Of a stretch of 64,000 nt of DNA, positions 11,121 to 22,665 are shown in pieces. The notes beneath the pieces are model-generated. The model was not told the origin of the DNA. It saw nothing but the letters and a program-made list of their open reading frames with translations, and did no database searches. The translations under genes and the position numbers were made by a program. The stretch's first letter is position 1; each line of letters opens with the position of its first letter. Where the stretch lies: the NCBI GenBank assembly GCA_013420905.1, contig JAAXNY010000001.1, positions 2,604,001 through 2,668,000 of the forward strand. The letters are read 5' to 3'. This DNA is from Collybia mongolica (Eukaryota > Basidiomycota > Agaricomycetes > Agaricales > Clitocybaceae).

Positions 11121-12708
11121 TTAACATCCGGATGACTCTATTGTATCATCTCTGGTGGACTCGTTTGGTTCTGTCTTTGTTATTTTCCCCAATTTCGAGG
11201 TATAAGCCTGCAAAGAAATCAGGCATTTAGGCCCCTGTTCGGAGTGATTGAAGTCTTCATCATCTTATAAGTTCGAGGTATAAGCCACACTGTGGGAATC
11301 AAAGAACAGCGACATGTATGACTCACCAGTTCGAGGTGACCTCCATGCGTTGGATCCTCCCAAACTTCTGTCAGCATTGTTAAGCCGTCTCCTGAATTTG
11401 ATAACTGTTCGATGGGTCGCCTCAAGCGACTGCGGATCTGCCACTTCCAACGCGCCCCTCCTTGGAGTCCATGTTTAGATTGTGTTTGATTTTCCACTTC
11501 GTCTCGTCCCCCAATAATGGTGATGCGGCTATTTAATATCAAAAGCATCGTGTTTGAGTAGAGTTTTGCAACGACCACGGAAGGAACCGTAAAATAGGAA
11601 CTATCATTGAAGCAGACGAAAAGGACCAGATTAACAGTAGCCATCGTTGCTTTGAGTAGTGTCAGGATGGACATATATATAGGACGTGACAATGGCTTAC
11701 CCGTTAATAGTCCAGTTTCCATAATAAGTCTAATTAGACGTGAGATTCGAGCATGGACGTCAGGATGGGGACTACCCGTGATTTGGCGTGACAACTACAG
11801 AGGGTCAGTCAGTATATCTACGACCCTATGAAAAACTAGATATACATGTCGGAACATGTATGCAGAGATTACGACATCACAGACTGCACTACTTCCATTC
11901 CATATCTAATGAAATATTCTCCTAAGCGAAAATGTGAGACCTAGGAGAAGAGGGAACCTCACTCCACAGGTGATATAGTCCTTGGAAACATGCAATTCGC
12001 TCAGCCCCGTAGCTGCGAGTGCCTCAGCCCCAGTATTCATGGCTGCTATCATAGCGCATAGTGAGAACTTGATTTCCGTTAGTTAAAACACCGGAGGTTA
12101 TCAGTTCGGGACACTTGTAAATGTGACCAACACTGAGGGTAACCATGATATGAGAACCACCTTGAGACGGTAGGCGAAAAACATTTGGCCTATAAATGCC
12201 ACTAATATGACAAAGAGTAAATTTCAAGGTGGGCGTATGAAGGGTGGTCAGGACTTACCAAGTCCTCCAATGATTGGAAAGGAAAACCAAATTAAGCGAA
12301 TGTTGTCGAGGCTGCTGCTACTGTGCGGACTAACGACAAACGTGTCGTACGCGTCCCTCGTAGTAATGACTGTCTGGACAGTTTCGAGTGCAAACACTAG
12401 GTAGACTAGCATTTTGAAAGCAAGCCTGTCGTTAGGAAATGCGACATAATACGTGTCTGTCAACAAGAAGGAATGAGCCACTTTTATGAATAAAGATAGT
12501 GAGGATACCGACAGGTCTGTACACATAGCACTCCCTGGAACCCACAGTTCATAAGGTACCCGAGAAGCTAGGGTCCGTATAAGAACAAGAACAGGACGAA
12601 GGATGTACTACACCGCCTACCAAGGGGCCTGCTCTTTATATCGTGGAGTGAGTAATTATAGATCACAATAAAGTGATTGAAGGAAAATTACAGGCTTGCA
12701 ATATTCAT
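11121..12708 (-). CDS. DUF6534-type multi-pass membrane protein, copy 4
   Basis: The start is the ATG at 12708 (MNIASLAGPL after splicing), followed by LLGYLMNCGFQGVLCVQT, YYVAFPNDRLAFKMLVYLVFALE, RDAYDTFVV, LDNIRLIWFSFPIIGGLG, the central segments, RISRLIRLIMETGLLTG and VAKLYSNTMLLILNSR with a hydrophilic tail containing TMLTEVW. This is the same DUF6534 architecture as copies 1-3 and closest to copy 1. The 3' end is ambiguous: two nearly identical candidate last-exon starts lie 78 bp apart (11194-11208 and 11272-11286). Depending on the acceptor, the stop falls either just past 11270 or at 11121-11123; the longer model is given here. Confidence 0.72.
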
Positions 12709-14610
12709 GATTGGGGACGTTTCTTGTCGTTCCTTGTATGCCTCAAAACCTCTCCCTTTTATGTGAGATGCTGTTTCATCTAAGTATAATGCGAATCAAG
12801 GCAGGCAGATGTGCTTACACCGCTCTGACTCGCGAGGAAAACGGGAATCATCGTTCAAGCGTAGAGTTGTTTTTTACCCAGAGTTCGATATATCCTTTCG
12901 GGCCTATGGTTCCCAAGGTCCTGTGCATGCAACAGATGGGCGGAATCACACCTTCGGAGAATGCTGTATCAGTTGTATGGAATAAAATGGGATTTGATCC
13001 GCTCACTACTGCTTCCTTTTTCTACCTCCAGAATTTCCAAAGATTGAAGGGCACGAGCGAGCCTCGATACTCAGAGGGTCGGTAGAGCTAAGGCTTGCTG
13101 TGAGGTGACACGACGAAAAATTGGTGTACTAGGCGCCCTGAAGGATAAAGGTGGTGTATGTGACCCGATAAGGTCCAGGTGCGGACTAAGTACTTCTTCG
13201 ATAAGTGACGTCAGTTCTTGGAGCACTTAGATCAACTGGAGATGTAACGACGTTGTTTGAATTTAGTCACTGTTGCAGTTTGTATCAATCGGTTGATAGT
13301 CGAGTGCATTCCATCGTTGTTCTGGGCATGTGATTGACTGTTCCACAGCGCGCTCGACTTATTAATGGGAGGCGAGATCAATTGTATCAGAATTTCTCTT
13401 GAATTTATAGAACGGCTTTGTTTTCGATCCAACTCGTTTGATTCAATCTGTCTTCAACTGCCTATTTATGTGCTTCCCGGGTAGTGATTTCCTATGATTT
13501 TTTTCTGAAGACTGAAACCCACAACGACCTAAAAAAAACATCAGTTTGATATGCTCCCAAGAGCAAGAATACTCTCAACCAAGAGTATCCGACCGAGCAA
13601 GTCTAAGTGGGCTGTGATGATACACTAGCGAGAAACATCCACTGGGAAGGACAGGGAGTTGACAGCAGATAGCGAAGAGGATGGGCGATGACAAGCTACA
13701 ACATATAATTGACAGAACGGCGCTCACATATTCGTTGGGAGTATATATACCAAGATAAAAGAAGAACGGGCAACACTGGGGAAAGAGTGAATGCCTGCAA
13801 GCTGGTTCTAATTTTGAACAGGATCAATGCACACCGCGACAGCCTCCCTTATGAGACACAAGGCAAAAACGATGGATGAGCAAGGAAAACATGTATTTGA
13901 CGAGGGCAAGTGCTAACTCACAGGTTGGAACTAGATGGAAGGGCGAACATGGGTAGGAGAGAGGATTTTCCTCTCTAATCGGCAGTTTTCTTGCAACTCA
14001 GTACAGCAAGAGCATGAGGTGGGATAAGCGGGGAGACGGGCTGATCTCTTACGGCTTGGAAGAAGTTCGTATGCCGTTGTTTGCCCCAGTATGCGTTAAA
14101 CGGCCCACGGCATCCCAGAGCTGTGCTGCCTGGGTTCTAGTTTCTTAAAACGTTTAAAACTAAAAAACTCTATTCGTTGGGTGACGTCGGTCTGGCGAGG
14201 GAAGCACTGGGCACGCCATGAAAAACCGGGAGTTGGTAGCAGTAACTTGTTCAGTTTGGTAAGATTAGAACCCGGATTAGGCCTCGTCCGTACGAGATGC
14301 GCACATGAGCTGGTGGAACAAGGTGGGTATTATACGAATGGTTGGTCGTGTATGGTTGGTCGTGTGTGGTGGCCTGAACAGAACCACAATTTGGTGATTC
14401 ACGTGAGCGCGGGGATCGGCATGTATACTTCCGTGCCAAGCCTGCTGGTCATCACACCGATCATATTCTCGATCCAAGAACCTCAACTCCTTCCTGGTCG
14501 TAAGGTCGCAAAGATACAGGAGCCCTTTAAGTGATAAACGTCGGCTCAATTCACCGCGTTGTGGCTTCATACAAAACCCACGGGCCTGTCTTCTGAATCT
14601 ATCTCAAAAT
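12709..14610. other. intergenic between DUF6534 copy 4 and aldolase gene
   Basis: The first ~130 bp resemble the upstream flank of DUF6534 copy 1. The rest contains scattered ORFs (12711-13085 and 14181-14534 on plus; 14277-14570 on minus) without recognisable domains. No RNA gene was seen. Confidence 0.3.
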
Positions 14611-15798
14611 ATGGCTCTCCAAAGAAATCGCACACTTGAGATTCTTCACAAGGCAGAGCGCGGAGGCTACGGTATCTTGTCCCAAACATGGTTAGTCCAA
14701 ATAACGACCAAAGTCCCTAAACATCACATACTAAGTTGCATAAATTTAATAGCTATGATGCACAGATGGCTATTGGGCTCGTGCGCGCAGCCGAACGTGC
14801 ACACAGCCCTGCGATTCTCCAGCTTTTCCCTGTAACTCTGGCTTATGGAAAGGGCCCCTTCCTTCGATTCTGCCTGGATGTGTGAGTCAAGCTCTCCGGA
14901 TTTCATCAAGTGATTTTGCTCACCTTAAACTCAGTGCGCACAATGCATCTGTCCCTATCGCTGTCCATCTCGATCATGCCACCGACCCCGAGCACCTCGA
15001 ACTTGCGCTCAGCCTCGCCGAACAGGGAATTGGCTTCGATAGTATCATGGTAGATGCCAGCCATGCTGATGTAAGGGCACATTAATACAGCTTTGAAATT
15101 TGGGCTCATTAACCCGGAAGACCGACGAGGAAAATATTGCCATTGCGCGGCCTTATGTTGAACGTGCGAGGAACGTAGGTGTCGCCGTCGAAGTGGAGCT
15201 TGGCCGTTTGGAGGGTGGTGAAGCCGGACTCAGGATGATCTCTGACGCCAAGCTTACCAACCCTGAGAAGGCAGAAACATTCATGAGAGAGTATGTCTGC
15301 TTCGTGAAGTTATGTTTAGAGTCTGATATTTATCTCATAGAACTGGAGCAATCATTCTCGCACCTAGCATCGGCAATCTCCACGGCTCATACATCAATCC
15401 TCCCAACTTCAGGCAAGAAATGTGCGACCAAGTTGGTCTAAAAATACCATATGACATGCTGATTATCATTGCAGCCTTAAAGACTTAAAACGAGTCTTCT
15501 ACGGAAAGGTCCCCATCTGTCTCCACGGTACAGACGAACTTCCCGACTCCCTTTTCCTTGAATGCATCAAAAATGGAGTCAGCAAGGTTTGTATTCACAT
15601 ATAGCCACATCCTCACCTGTGGACTAATCCCCTCCACAGATCAATATCAACAGCTGGGGTCGTGACGCATATGCGAAGCACCTCGGCGAGTCGTTATTGT
15701 TAAAGCCCTTCCCTGATGCAGTGGAGGAGGCCACTGAGGTATTCGCTAAGTCCTGCGATAGGTTCTTTACACTCTTTGGTTCAGCAGGAAAGGCTTGA
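14611..15798 (+). CDS. class II fructose/tagatose-bisphosphate aldolase family protein
   Basis: Seven exons (14611-14690, 14753-14881, 14935-15070, 15121-15290, 15341-15412, 15475-15586, 15640-15798) sum to 858 nt, 285 residues, a normal size for this family. The N-terminus carries AERGGYGILSQTCYDAQMAIGLVRAAE. Then come VPIAVHLDHATDP, with the His and Asp expected near the metal and active site, and GFDSIMVDASHADTDEEN. Later blocks are EVELGRLEGGE, APSIGNLHGSY, VPICLHGTDELPD and VSKININSWGR, the phosphate- and metal-binding stretches of class II aldolases. The reaction would be zinc-dependent cleavage or condensation of a ketose bisphosphate; the exact substrate cannot be read. Intron 5 (15413-15474) is GC-AG. 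The first Met has no upstream in-frame competitor. Confidence 0.88.
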
Positions 15799-16424
15799 AT
15801 GTCAATATACATGTTTCACATGTACTTATCAGCGTTTTGTTTGATTGATTTAATTTTATATATTCTGTTCCGCAGGACTTCGTTTATGAAAGAAGGTCAA
15901 TATTACTAGCTCTGGGATACAACCGTGATACTTACTGTGAGCGTAATCCAAACATCTTATTGTCTGTCTCCCAAGAGCACTGGGTTCACTCCAAGTCTGC
16001 GTCGGATTTGCATATTTCATTTGCGACGGTGGTATCGCCTGAATGACACGATGTCAACGATATTGTTTGATGGCACACAAGAGAAACATTCCGTGGCTAT
16101 TTCGGTAGACTAATAATGCGCGTTTTGCCTCACCTGAACCAACTGCTTTGCTGCTGCAACAGCGACTGCGATGTGTGCACGGAGTGTCTTCGTGGCGCTA
16201 AGCACAAATGACTCGGAATCCCGGCCCTGTTTATTCAAAGCCTAGGTTAGGCGCTATTGCATGCGTGTATGTGAGGTCGAAATGAGTTTGCGTCCGAGGC
16301 GCACCGACGATTGGTAGTCGGTGTTGATGGTCACATGACGTCGGTCAGATATTCCCAGTCCGGACTCCCAGGACCTGTATCCTTTTATAGTCCCACATTC
16401 TGTACAGATGGACCCTATTCACTC
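15799..16424. other. intergenic/promoter region of the epimerase gene
   Basis: A TTTTATAG TATA-like box lies at about 16383-16390, some 35 bp before the ATG at 16425. On the minus strand, splice-like signals bracket two short open stretches (about 15960-16245), listed as a doubtful candidate under findings. Confidence 0.35.
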
Positions 16425-17633
16425 ATGTCCAATATTGTGCTCATCACTGGTGCTGCTGGGTGGCTAGGTGGTCTCGTACGTCAGAACCTGTCCTCGCATC
16501 ATTTCTCGTCTTCACAAGTGATCCCTAGCTCGCACATGCCTTGAGGGATGATCCCAAGACCCCCAACGTAAAACTCATCCTTGCAGACATCATTGAACCC
16601 AGAGCACCAGAGGGCGTCAAGGCCGTTACGATCAAGGCTGATCTGACAGACAAGGCCCAGATCGACGCGCTCTTCACCACACCTCTAGGTACCCCCGACA
16701 CCGTCTACTGTCTGCACGGGATTATGTCCCGCGGCTCAGAAGATAATTTCGATTTAGGTGTCAAGGTCCGTCATTCGTCTCGTAGCAATCTCACGATCTA
16801 AGTATATTCCTAGGTTAACATCGACTCTGTCCGGTCCCTCCTCGAAGCCACACGGCATAAGGGGAAGAAGAACCCTATCAAATTTATCTTCACCTCTTCG
16901 CTTGCTGTTTATGGTGGCCCTCTGGTTCGCTTTCTAATCTCCACATCTAGTCCGCTATCTCTCACTCGTGCAATTTTAGCCCGAAGTCGTCACCCCTTCT
17001 ACCATTGCCACCCCAGAGGGTGCCTACGGGATGGGAAAACTCTCCTCCGAACTCTTCGTAAACGAGTATTCGCGGAGAGGCTTTGTCGATGGTCGCATCA
17101 TCCGTCTCCCCACCGTCGTCGTCCGGCCTGGTGCCCCCTCAGCCGCCACATCCGCCTTCATCTCTGGTACGTACCCACCACCCTTCAAATCTTCCACCTG
17201 ACCCATCTCTACAGGCATCATCCGTGAGCCTCTGAAAGGCCTCGAATATATTTGCCCCATCGGCGACTCGCTCTACTCCCCCGAACTTGAGCTCGCTGTA
17301 TGGTTAGCCAGCCCAAAAACCACCATCAAGAACTTTGTCATCGCGAAGCACATCTCTGCGGATAAGTTCCTCCCTCATACCCGTGTCGTCTGCCTACCTG
17401 GCTTCACCGCCACCGTTAGGGAGGAACTACAGGCATTAGAGAAGATTGCCGGCAAGGAGGCTGTTGCGTTGGTCAAGTTCAAGGATGACCCCGTGAACCG
17501 TCGCATCGTCTCGTCCTGGCCTCCACGATTCGACAACAGCTACCCACTCAGCCTTGGATTCGTTGTGGATGAGGGTGGAATGGAGCCTATCGTGCAACAG
17601 TTTCGGGAGGATGTTGCTGCTGGTATTGCTTAG
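16425..17633 (+). CDS. NAD-dependent epimerase/dehydratase (extended SDR)
   Basis: Five exons (16425-16475, 16529-16765, 16814-16924, 16980-17166, 17215-17633) give 334 residues. The protein opens MSNIVLITGAAGWLGG, the glycine-rich Rossmann motif GxxGxxG of extended SDRs. FTSSLAVYGG follows, and EGAYGMGKLSSE carries the YxxxK catalytic pair (Y-G-M-G-K). RIIRLPTVVVRPGAPS is the usual post-catalytic strand. The layout resembles D-erythronate dehydrogenase-like fungal SDRs, but the substrate is not determinable. It lies on the same strand 0.6 kb after the aldolase. The ATG at 16408 is out of frame, so 16425 was chosen. Confidence 0.88.
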
Positions 17634-17826
17634 GTTAGACAATTGCGGATCAGATGTAATCTTCATGTTGATGTCAGCCTAGAAGGACTTGGCAAGTAGA
17701 CCTCAGTAAATAGACATTTTACATAACAACGTGCTACTAAATACACCGGGATGTACAATAGGACAACAACAGAGGAGCACAACGAAAACAAATGGGCGAT
17801 AAATATCGTTTGAAGTGGCAGGAATA

Positions 17827-20800
17827 TCATCCCTCCATCCTCCGAATCATCCTTCTGTCTCTCTCTCCAACAACCTTCACAAGACCCTCATTCTCAAGGG
17901 CTTTGATGACTTCTCCAAATTCTGCCGGGTCTATCTTGACACTGCTCTGATCTCCGAGACGTTTCGAGGCGTCTGCCCATTTGATACCTCTTCCGCCGCC
18001 ATTGCCGTCAAGGATGCTGAGCACCTCTCTCCTCATATCGTCCCTCATCTTCCGTTGGCCCTGGGCTGTACCAGTATTCAATAGCCCCATGTCGATCTTG
18101 CCAGTGCGAGGATCCATAGCACTCGTCCTGATAGCCTCACGCATCAGACGACATGCTTCCGTGACATCCTGCAACTCGACAAATTCACAAAACCGCATGC
18201 GGGCATGGGCTTCCGAAAGACGGATCATGCTCTCGAGCTGTCGAGTCGTGGCTGTGATGCGTTTCTCGCTCGCTCGGGGATCGTCGCCCATGTTGCGCAT
18301 CTCAACGTAGGCTTTCACGAGTTCCGTACCTGCGGCTTCCGTGATGACAGGGTGGATCTTGGATCGAGCATAGTCGATGTAAGCAGAGAGTTCATTCAAG
18401 GGCTGAAATGGTCGTGAGCTTCGAAAGAAGACTGAAAAATAAGTCAACATACAAGGATATCCTCCACTGCTCGAGCGGGAGCATCCTCAAGATATAAGGA
18501 AACGAGATGCTGCGCGAGTTTGCGATCTAACACTTCATCAACCTGGTCTAGGACTAGGTAAAGCAGGTCGAATCGGGAGATGAGTGTTGGCGGCAAGTCG
18601 ATATTTCTCGTGATGGGTAGGTTAACATTATACTTCGAACCGACCGGATTAGCTGCTGCAAGTATCGATGTCCGGGCGTTGAGGGTGGTGATGATTCCGG
18701 CCTTCGCAATGGAAACAGTTTGTTGTTCCTAAGAGGCGAAGAGGTTGATCACTAAGAAGAAAAATATAGTAGGGGAAAAATATACCATCACTTCGTGAAG
18801 TACGCTACGTGTTGCGTCTGACATTTTGTCAAATTCATCAATACAGCAAACACCACCATCACTGAGTACGAGTGCTCCACTGCGAAATCATGTCAGCTCG
18901 TGTTCAATCCTACTAACAGTGGTAGCAAACCTTTCGAGGACCAACTGTTTGGAATCAGGATCACGGGTAACATAAGCTGTGAGACCAACAGCAGAAGAAC
19001 CCTTGCCCGAAGTGTATACACCCCGAGGGGCAATTTTGTGCACATACTACGCCAAAGACAAACCAAGTCAGTTTACAACGTCAGCTCGGCCTGGAAGACC
19101 ACATTGCTCACTTGCAAAATTTGAGATTTACTTGTACCAGGATCACCAACCAATAAGACGTTGATATCACCTCGGTAACGTGGTCCACCGCCCCCACCGC
19201 CTCTAGCGATGCTCTTGTTTGTTCCACCGAATAACTGAAGTAAGATTCCCTTCTTGATGTCATCCATTTCCCAGATGGAAGGTGCAAGCGAACGTGAAAG
19301 CAATTCATAGATGTCTGGCTTCATGCTGAGGTTCCTAAGCTTCTCCTCCATTTCTGCCTTGCGGCTCAGTCGTCCTTCAGCTCCGCTTTGTTCATCCTCA
19401 TCTCCACCGTCTCCAATTCCACCAACACCGGGCACACGATCGCCGCCAGCAGGCCTTGTGCTCCGATCAAAACCAAGAGCACCGCCTCCTCCAAGTTTCA
19501 CATGGACGACGTCAAGGTAGGTCTTGAATAGACTTTTGATGGCTCGCTGTCTGGGGTTTACTCGTACTGGTACGCTCCTAAAGATTCCGGACACTATGAG
19601 GCGATCTCCAGGTTTAGCTACGTCAACCAACTCGTCATACACGCTAAGTGATACAGTATGAGGAGTTTGACCGTCGGGTACAGCGTCGGGAGTTTCCTGT
19701 AGGCGGATAACTTGTCTGTCGGCGAACTCGCATCGGTTATGCACCAAAGACATAGTTCCAACGGATGCGCAGACATCGCGAGGGCACCGGGCTGGCTCCT
19801 CAATTTTACCGCGGTCGATTTCCACTTGAACAGTATGTGAACATGTAAGGCATCGGAAAAACGCCACTTTCATATCGGGAATCACAGGGGTCGCTCGAAT
19901 GACGAGACCTTTGATGCATACGAGCTTGTCTGTGTCTGTGCAAAGATTCAAAAGACAAGTTATTATGGGAAGATATGAAACATACCTGTCGGATTTAACT
20001 CTCTCATGTTGACTGATGGAAGGCCAAACGGCCGAACTTTATATACCCTTCCCATAATCTCCGCAATCTCTTCATCCCCGTCTGCGCCCTCCATCCCTTC
20101 CATACCGGCCTGTTGGTCCATATCCGCGGTCTCCAACATAAGGTCTTTCAAAACTTGATCCATAGCCGGAACTACTTCTTGAGGGTATTTAAATAATTGC
20201 GAGTAAAGTTTTTCACTGCCAGTGTAAGCAAGAAGGTTGACCATATCTAGATTCAAATTCGTGTCGCCTGTCTGCCTCATTCGACGCATATAAGTCTCGT
20301 ATAATGAGACTTCACCCTCCTCAGGTGTAGAGAAAGCACGGGTGGGGAGCCCTAGATTCCGGTCATAAACCACCCGATACTTGGGTTTGAAGCCCTTGAG
20401 GAATTGACGGAATTTTTGCATCGTTTCAGCCAAGTTGACCGTAGTTCCCCAGATCGCACGGATTTCGTCTGGTTCATCAGCTGGGGCCGCCGGTGCAGAG
20501 AGAAAAGGGCCAGATGAGGTGGGGATTTCCAGATGATGCGCGTCTGTGTTGAGATCGTTGAAATCTCGGTTTGCATTGTTGTCGACGCGTCGTTGACGGC
20601 TGGACATGCTTGGCGTAATGGAAAGGGAAGAATGAATGTCACCGCGACGGTTTCTGGGAGTTCTTACAATGCTTGGAGTTCTAATTTTGACATTAGGAAG
20701 TCGATTGTAAACGGGACTTCCGGCGAACTCACGAAGGAAAATCAAGCGGATCAGAGTCGGGTGGTCTGTCTGATGGAATATCAACGCGCCGTCGGGGAGT

Positions 20801-21154
20801 TGCTGGTGAGGAACTAGGAAAGGCCATTGGTGATGAACTTCCCACTGGCGTAGAGGTATATTAGCCTGCCAAACTCTGGAATTGACCAACTACTGAATTC
20901 TACTCACCAGCGAACAAAGGTGTTCTCTGCGGCGTGCTCATACCGACGGCCCTCCTGGCCGTAGCCCCTCGTAATGGTGTGCTATCTGGAGCATTTGATC
21001 CCCATCGACGTGCAGGGGTTCCCGAGATTGAAGGGGTTCCTGCGAGAAAGAGAGGCTGCTGGGGTGGGGGGGCATTTGGTCCCGACTCATCGAAGGTTTC
21101 ATCATCCATTTCCACATCTGAAGTTGGAAAGTCAAGCGCTGGAGGCGACGACAT
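17827..21154 (-). CDS. MCM4: DNA replication licensing factor MCM4
   Basis: ATP-dependent helicase subunit of the MCM2-7 ring loaded at replication origins. The N-terminus (MSSPPALDF, then [15 protein letters not shown]) is Ser/Pro rich, as is typical of MCM4. [19 protein letters not shown] is the MCM4-like N-domain start. A Cys cluster ([23 protein letters not shown]) marks the zinc finger. Later come [11 protein letters not shown] (Walker A), CIDEFDKM (Walker B) and [13 protein letters not shown] (arginine finger). The C-terminus ends [15 protein letters not shown] with a winged-helix-like region. Many short introns were resolved, including 52 nt inside the N-tail. ATG 21154 is preceded by an ACGCGTCGCG box at 21195. 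It is divergent from ORC3. Confidence 0.95.
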
Positions 21155-21194
21155 GATGTTTGAATAGTGTGGTGAGGTGAGAACAAGAATGAAA

Positions 21195-21209
21195 ACGCGT
21201 CGCGTCGCG
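21195..21209. promoter_or_regulatory. MCB-like box upstream of MCM4
   Basis: ACGCGTCGCGTCGCG lies 41 bp upstream of the MCM4 ATG. It contains a perfect MluI cell-cycle box core ACGCGT and two overlapping GCGTCGCG units. In yeasts this core is bound by MBF and drives G1/S transcription of replication genes. Use here is inferred. Confidence 0.55.
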
Positions 21210-21262
21210 CCAATCTGACTTTAGGGCCGGTTGTAATTTGCCTCTTCAAATTTTGTTCTGCT

Positions 21263-21285
21263 CACGTGATAATCGCGTCGCGTTT
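21263..21285. promoter_or_regulatory. shared 23 bp motif, copy near MCM4
   Basis: CACGTGATAA followed by T then CGCGTCGCGTTT. Differs at one base from the copy at 22643-22665 upstream of ORC3 and is in the same orientation. It combines an E-box CACGTG with an MCB-like CGCGTCGCG core. Confidence 0.6.
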
Positions 21286-21559
21286 TTTCATGCACTTTCA
21301 AGTATCAACAAGACTCGGCAACTTGTGAAGTTCCAAAGGTGGGTAAGGAAGTTTACAAGAACGGGACTCTTACAACTGGATTCTTAGTAAAACAAGCCCT
21401 CGTAATAGCAATCAAAACCCATCGCTACTTGTGGTTGGTATTTGGTTCATACTACATTAGTCATTTCGTCTACTTATTTAGGACCCTGAAAATCATATTC
21501 TGCCTGTGTTTTTTCTCTCAGGGTGGGGCCTATTGTTTCTGCGGCACCGGACGTTCACG

Positions 21560-21721
21560 TGAACATCCTTGGATAGGGTTATTAGGCAATTTTGCGTTGG
21601 TTTGGTTGCGTGCTATTTATGAAAAATAGGATGCAGGTTGAAGATGTGGCTCTGAGGGGTGAGTTTGGGCAGGAATGGGATGAGTGGGCAAGGAAGGTTC
21701 CATATTGGCTTATACCTGGAG
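21560..21721 (+). pseudogene. ICMT-like methyltransferase fragment A
   Basis: Out-of-frame pieces read WLRAIYEK, then a stop, then MQVEDVALRGEFGQEWDEW and ARKVPYWLIPGV. This matches the C-terminal end of the intact ICMT-like gene at 30903-31655 (SEDRALRSEFGEAWESW, ASEVPYALIPGV). The N-terminal membrane part and SAM-binding core are missing, and a stop interrupts it. It is a decayed C-terminal fragment. Confidence 0.7.
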
Positions 21722-22079
21722 TAATACTAGTGTTATCCAATACTACAACAATCACAGGCATATGGCAGATTAACGAGATCAGACTACCACAGGATGGTGA
21801 CTATACACAATCATTTCAAGGAGACTTTGACATTCTTTCCGTGAAACAAAACGAGTAACATAGTAGGTTTTCGCAGGATTGGCTAAGAAATGACAGCATG
21901 CCGAATGTACTTCTAGGCGCCATGATTGGCATACATATAACATACACGTTGCTAACATCGTCAACCATGAAGAGAGCAGAGTTTTGCGTGTAAAGCACGG
22001 CGCGTGCTATTAAGAGGTGAAGCATCACACATGATATCAGTGCATTTGGTGAATGCCTACATTGGCAAAAGTCTCTACG

Positions 22080-22563
22080 ATTATTGTACATTGTATGAGC
22101 GGACTCACCAGCGTCCCACTGTTTGACTATGCTGGGAGTGAGGGGAGATATGGACAAACTCTGTCATGTTCGTCTGTGATGGGAGCCATTTTAGCACTCT
22201 GGAGGTACGACAAGGTTAACGTGCTATTGTTGGAGACATCACTTCACAATCGTGATGGCCATGAACTTATCGAGGTAGGTTCGTATGGAATCATTTGCCA
22301 CCCAGGATACACTTGGGGCGCATTGAAGATCACTGGCGTGATTGGCTCCAACATCGGGCGGGCCTTGGATTCGGGAATCAGGTATTCTGAACTACGCGTT
22401 GGGGAAAGTCGTAAGTCCTCATAGGCATTGTGGCAGTGTTTCCAGCGTTATTTATGCCAGGTCGGATAGAAGTTGAGGATGAGGCATTGAGGGAGAACTT
22501 TGGACGCGAGCGGGGGAATCGTAAAGAAGATTCCTTTTTCGCTGGTTCGAGGAGTCTACTATG
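22080..22563 (+). pseudogene. ICMT-like methyltransferase fragment B
   Basis: The frame 22053-22424 reads NRDGHELIEVGSYGIICHP, then GYTWGALKITGVIGS, parallel to IREGHTLVTSGPYGVVRHP and GYTGILVALIGA in the intact copy at 30903-31655. After a stop and frame changes, RIEVEDEALRENFGRE and KKIPFSLVRGVYYE follow at about 22458-22563. The HPGY motif of ICMT is retained, but stops and at least two frameshifts break it, and no N-terminal part is visible. It lies directly after fragment A, so the two are tandem relics. Confidence 0.7.
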
Positions 22564-22642
22564 AATGTTGACATCCTAAAATTACTTCTCAAGTTGGTTC
22601 AGGTTGAATAGCGGTGAAAGTTCCCACGTGAGCAAAGACATC

Positions 22643-22665
22643 CACGTGATAACCGCGTCGCGTTT
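22643..22665. promoter_or_regulatory. shared 23 bp motif, copy upstream of ORC3
   Basis: CACGTGATAA followed by C then CGCGTCGCGTTT, about 130 bp before the ORC3 ATG. A second CACGTG lies at 22625-22630. See the copy at 21263-21285. Confidence 0.6.

Noticed and set aside
14181..14534. 117-residue forward ORF before the aldolase gene
   Set aside because: No domain, overlaps long reverse ORFs, no intron or start context; treated as chance.
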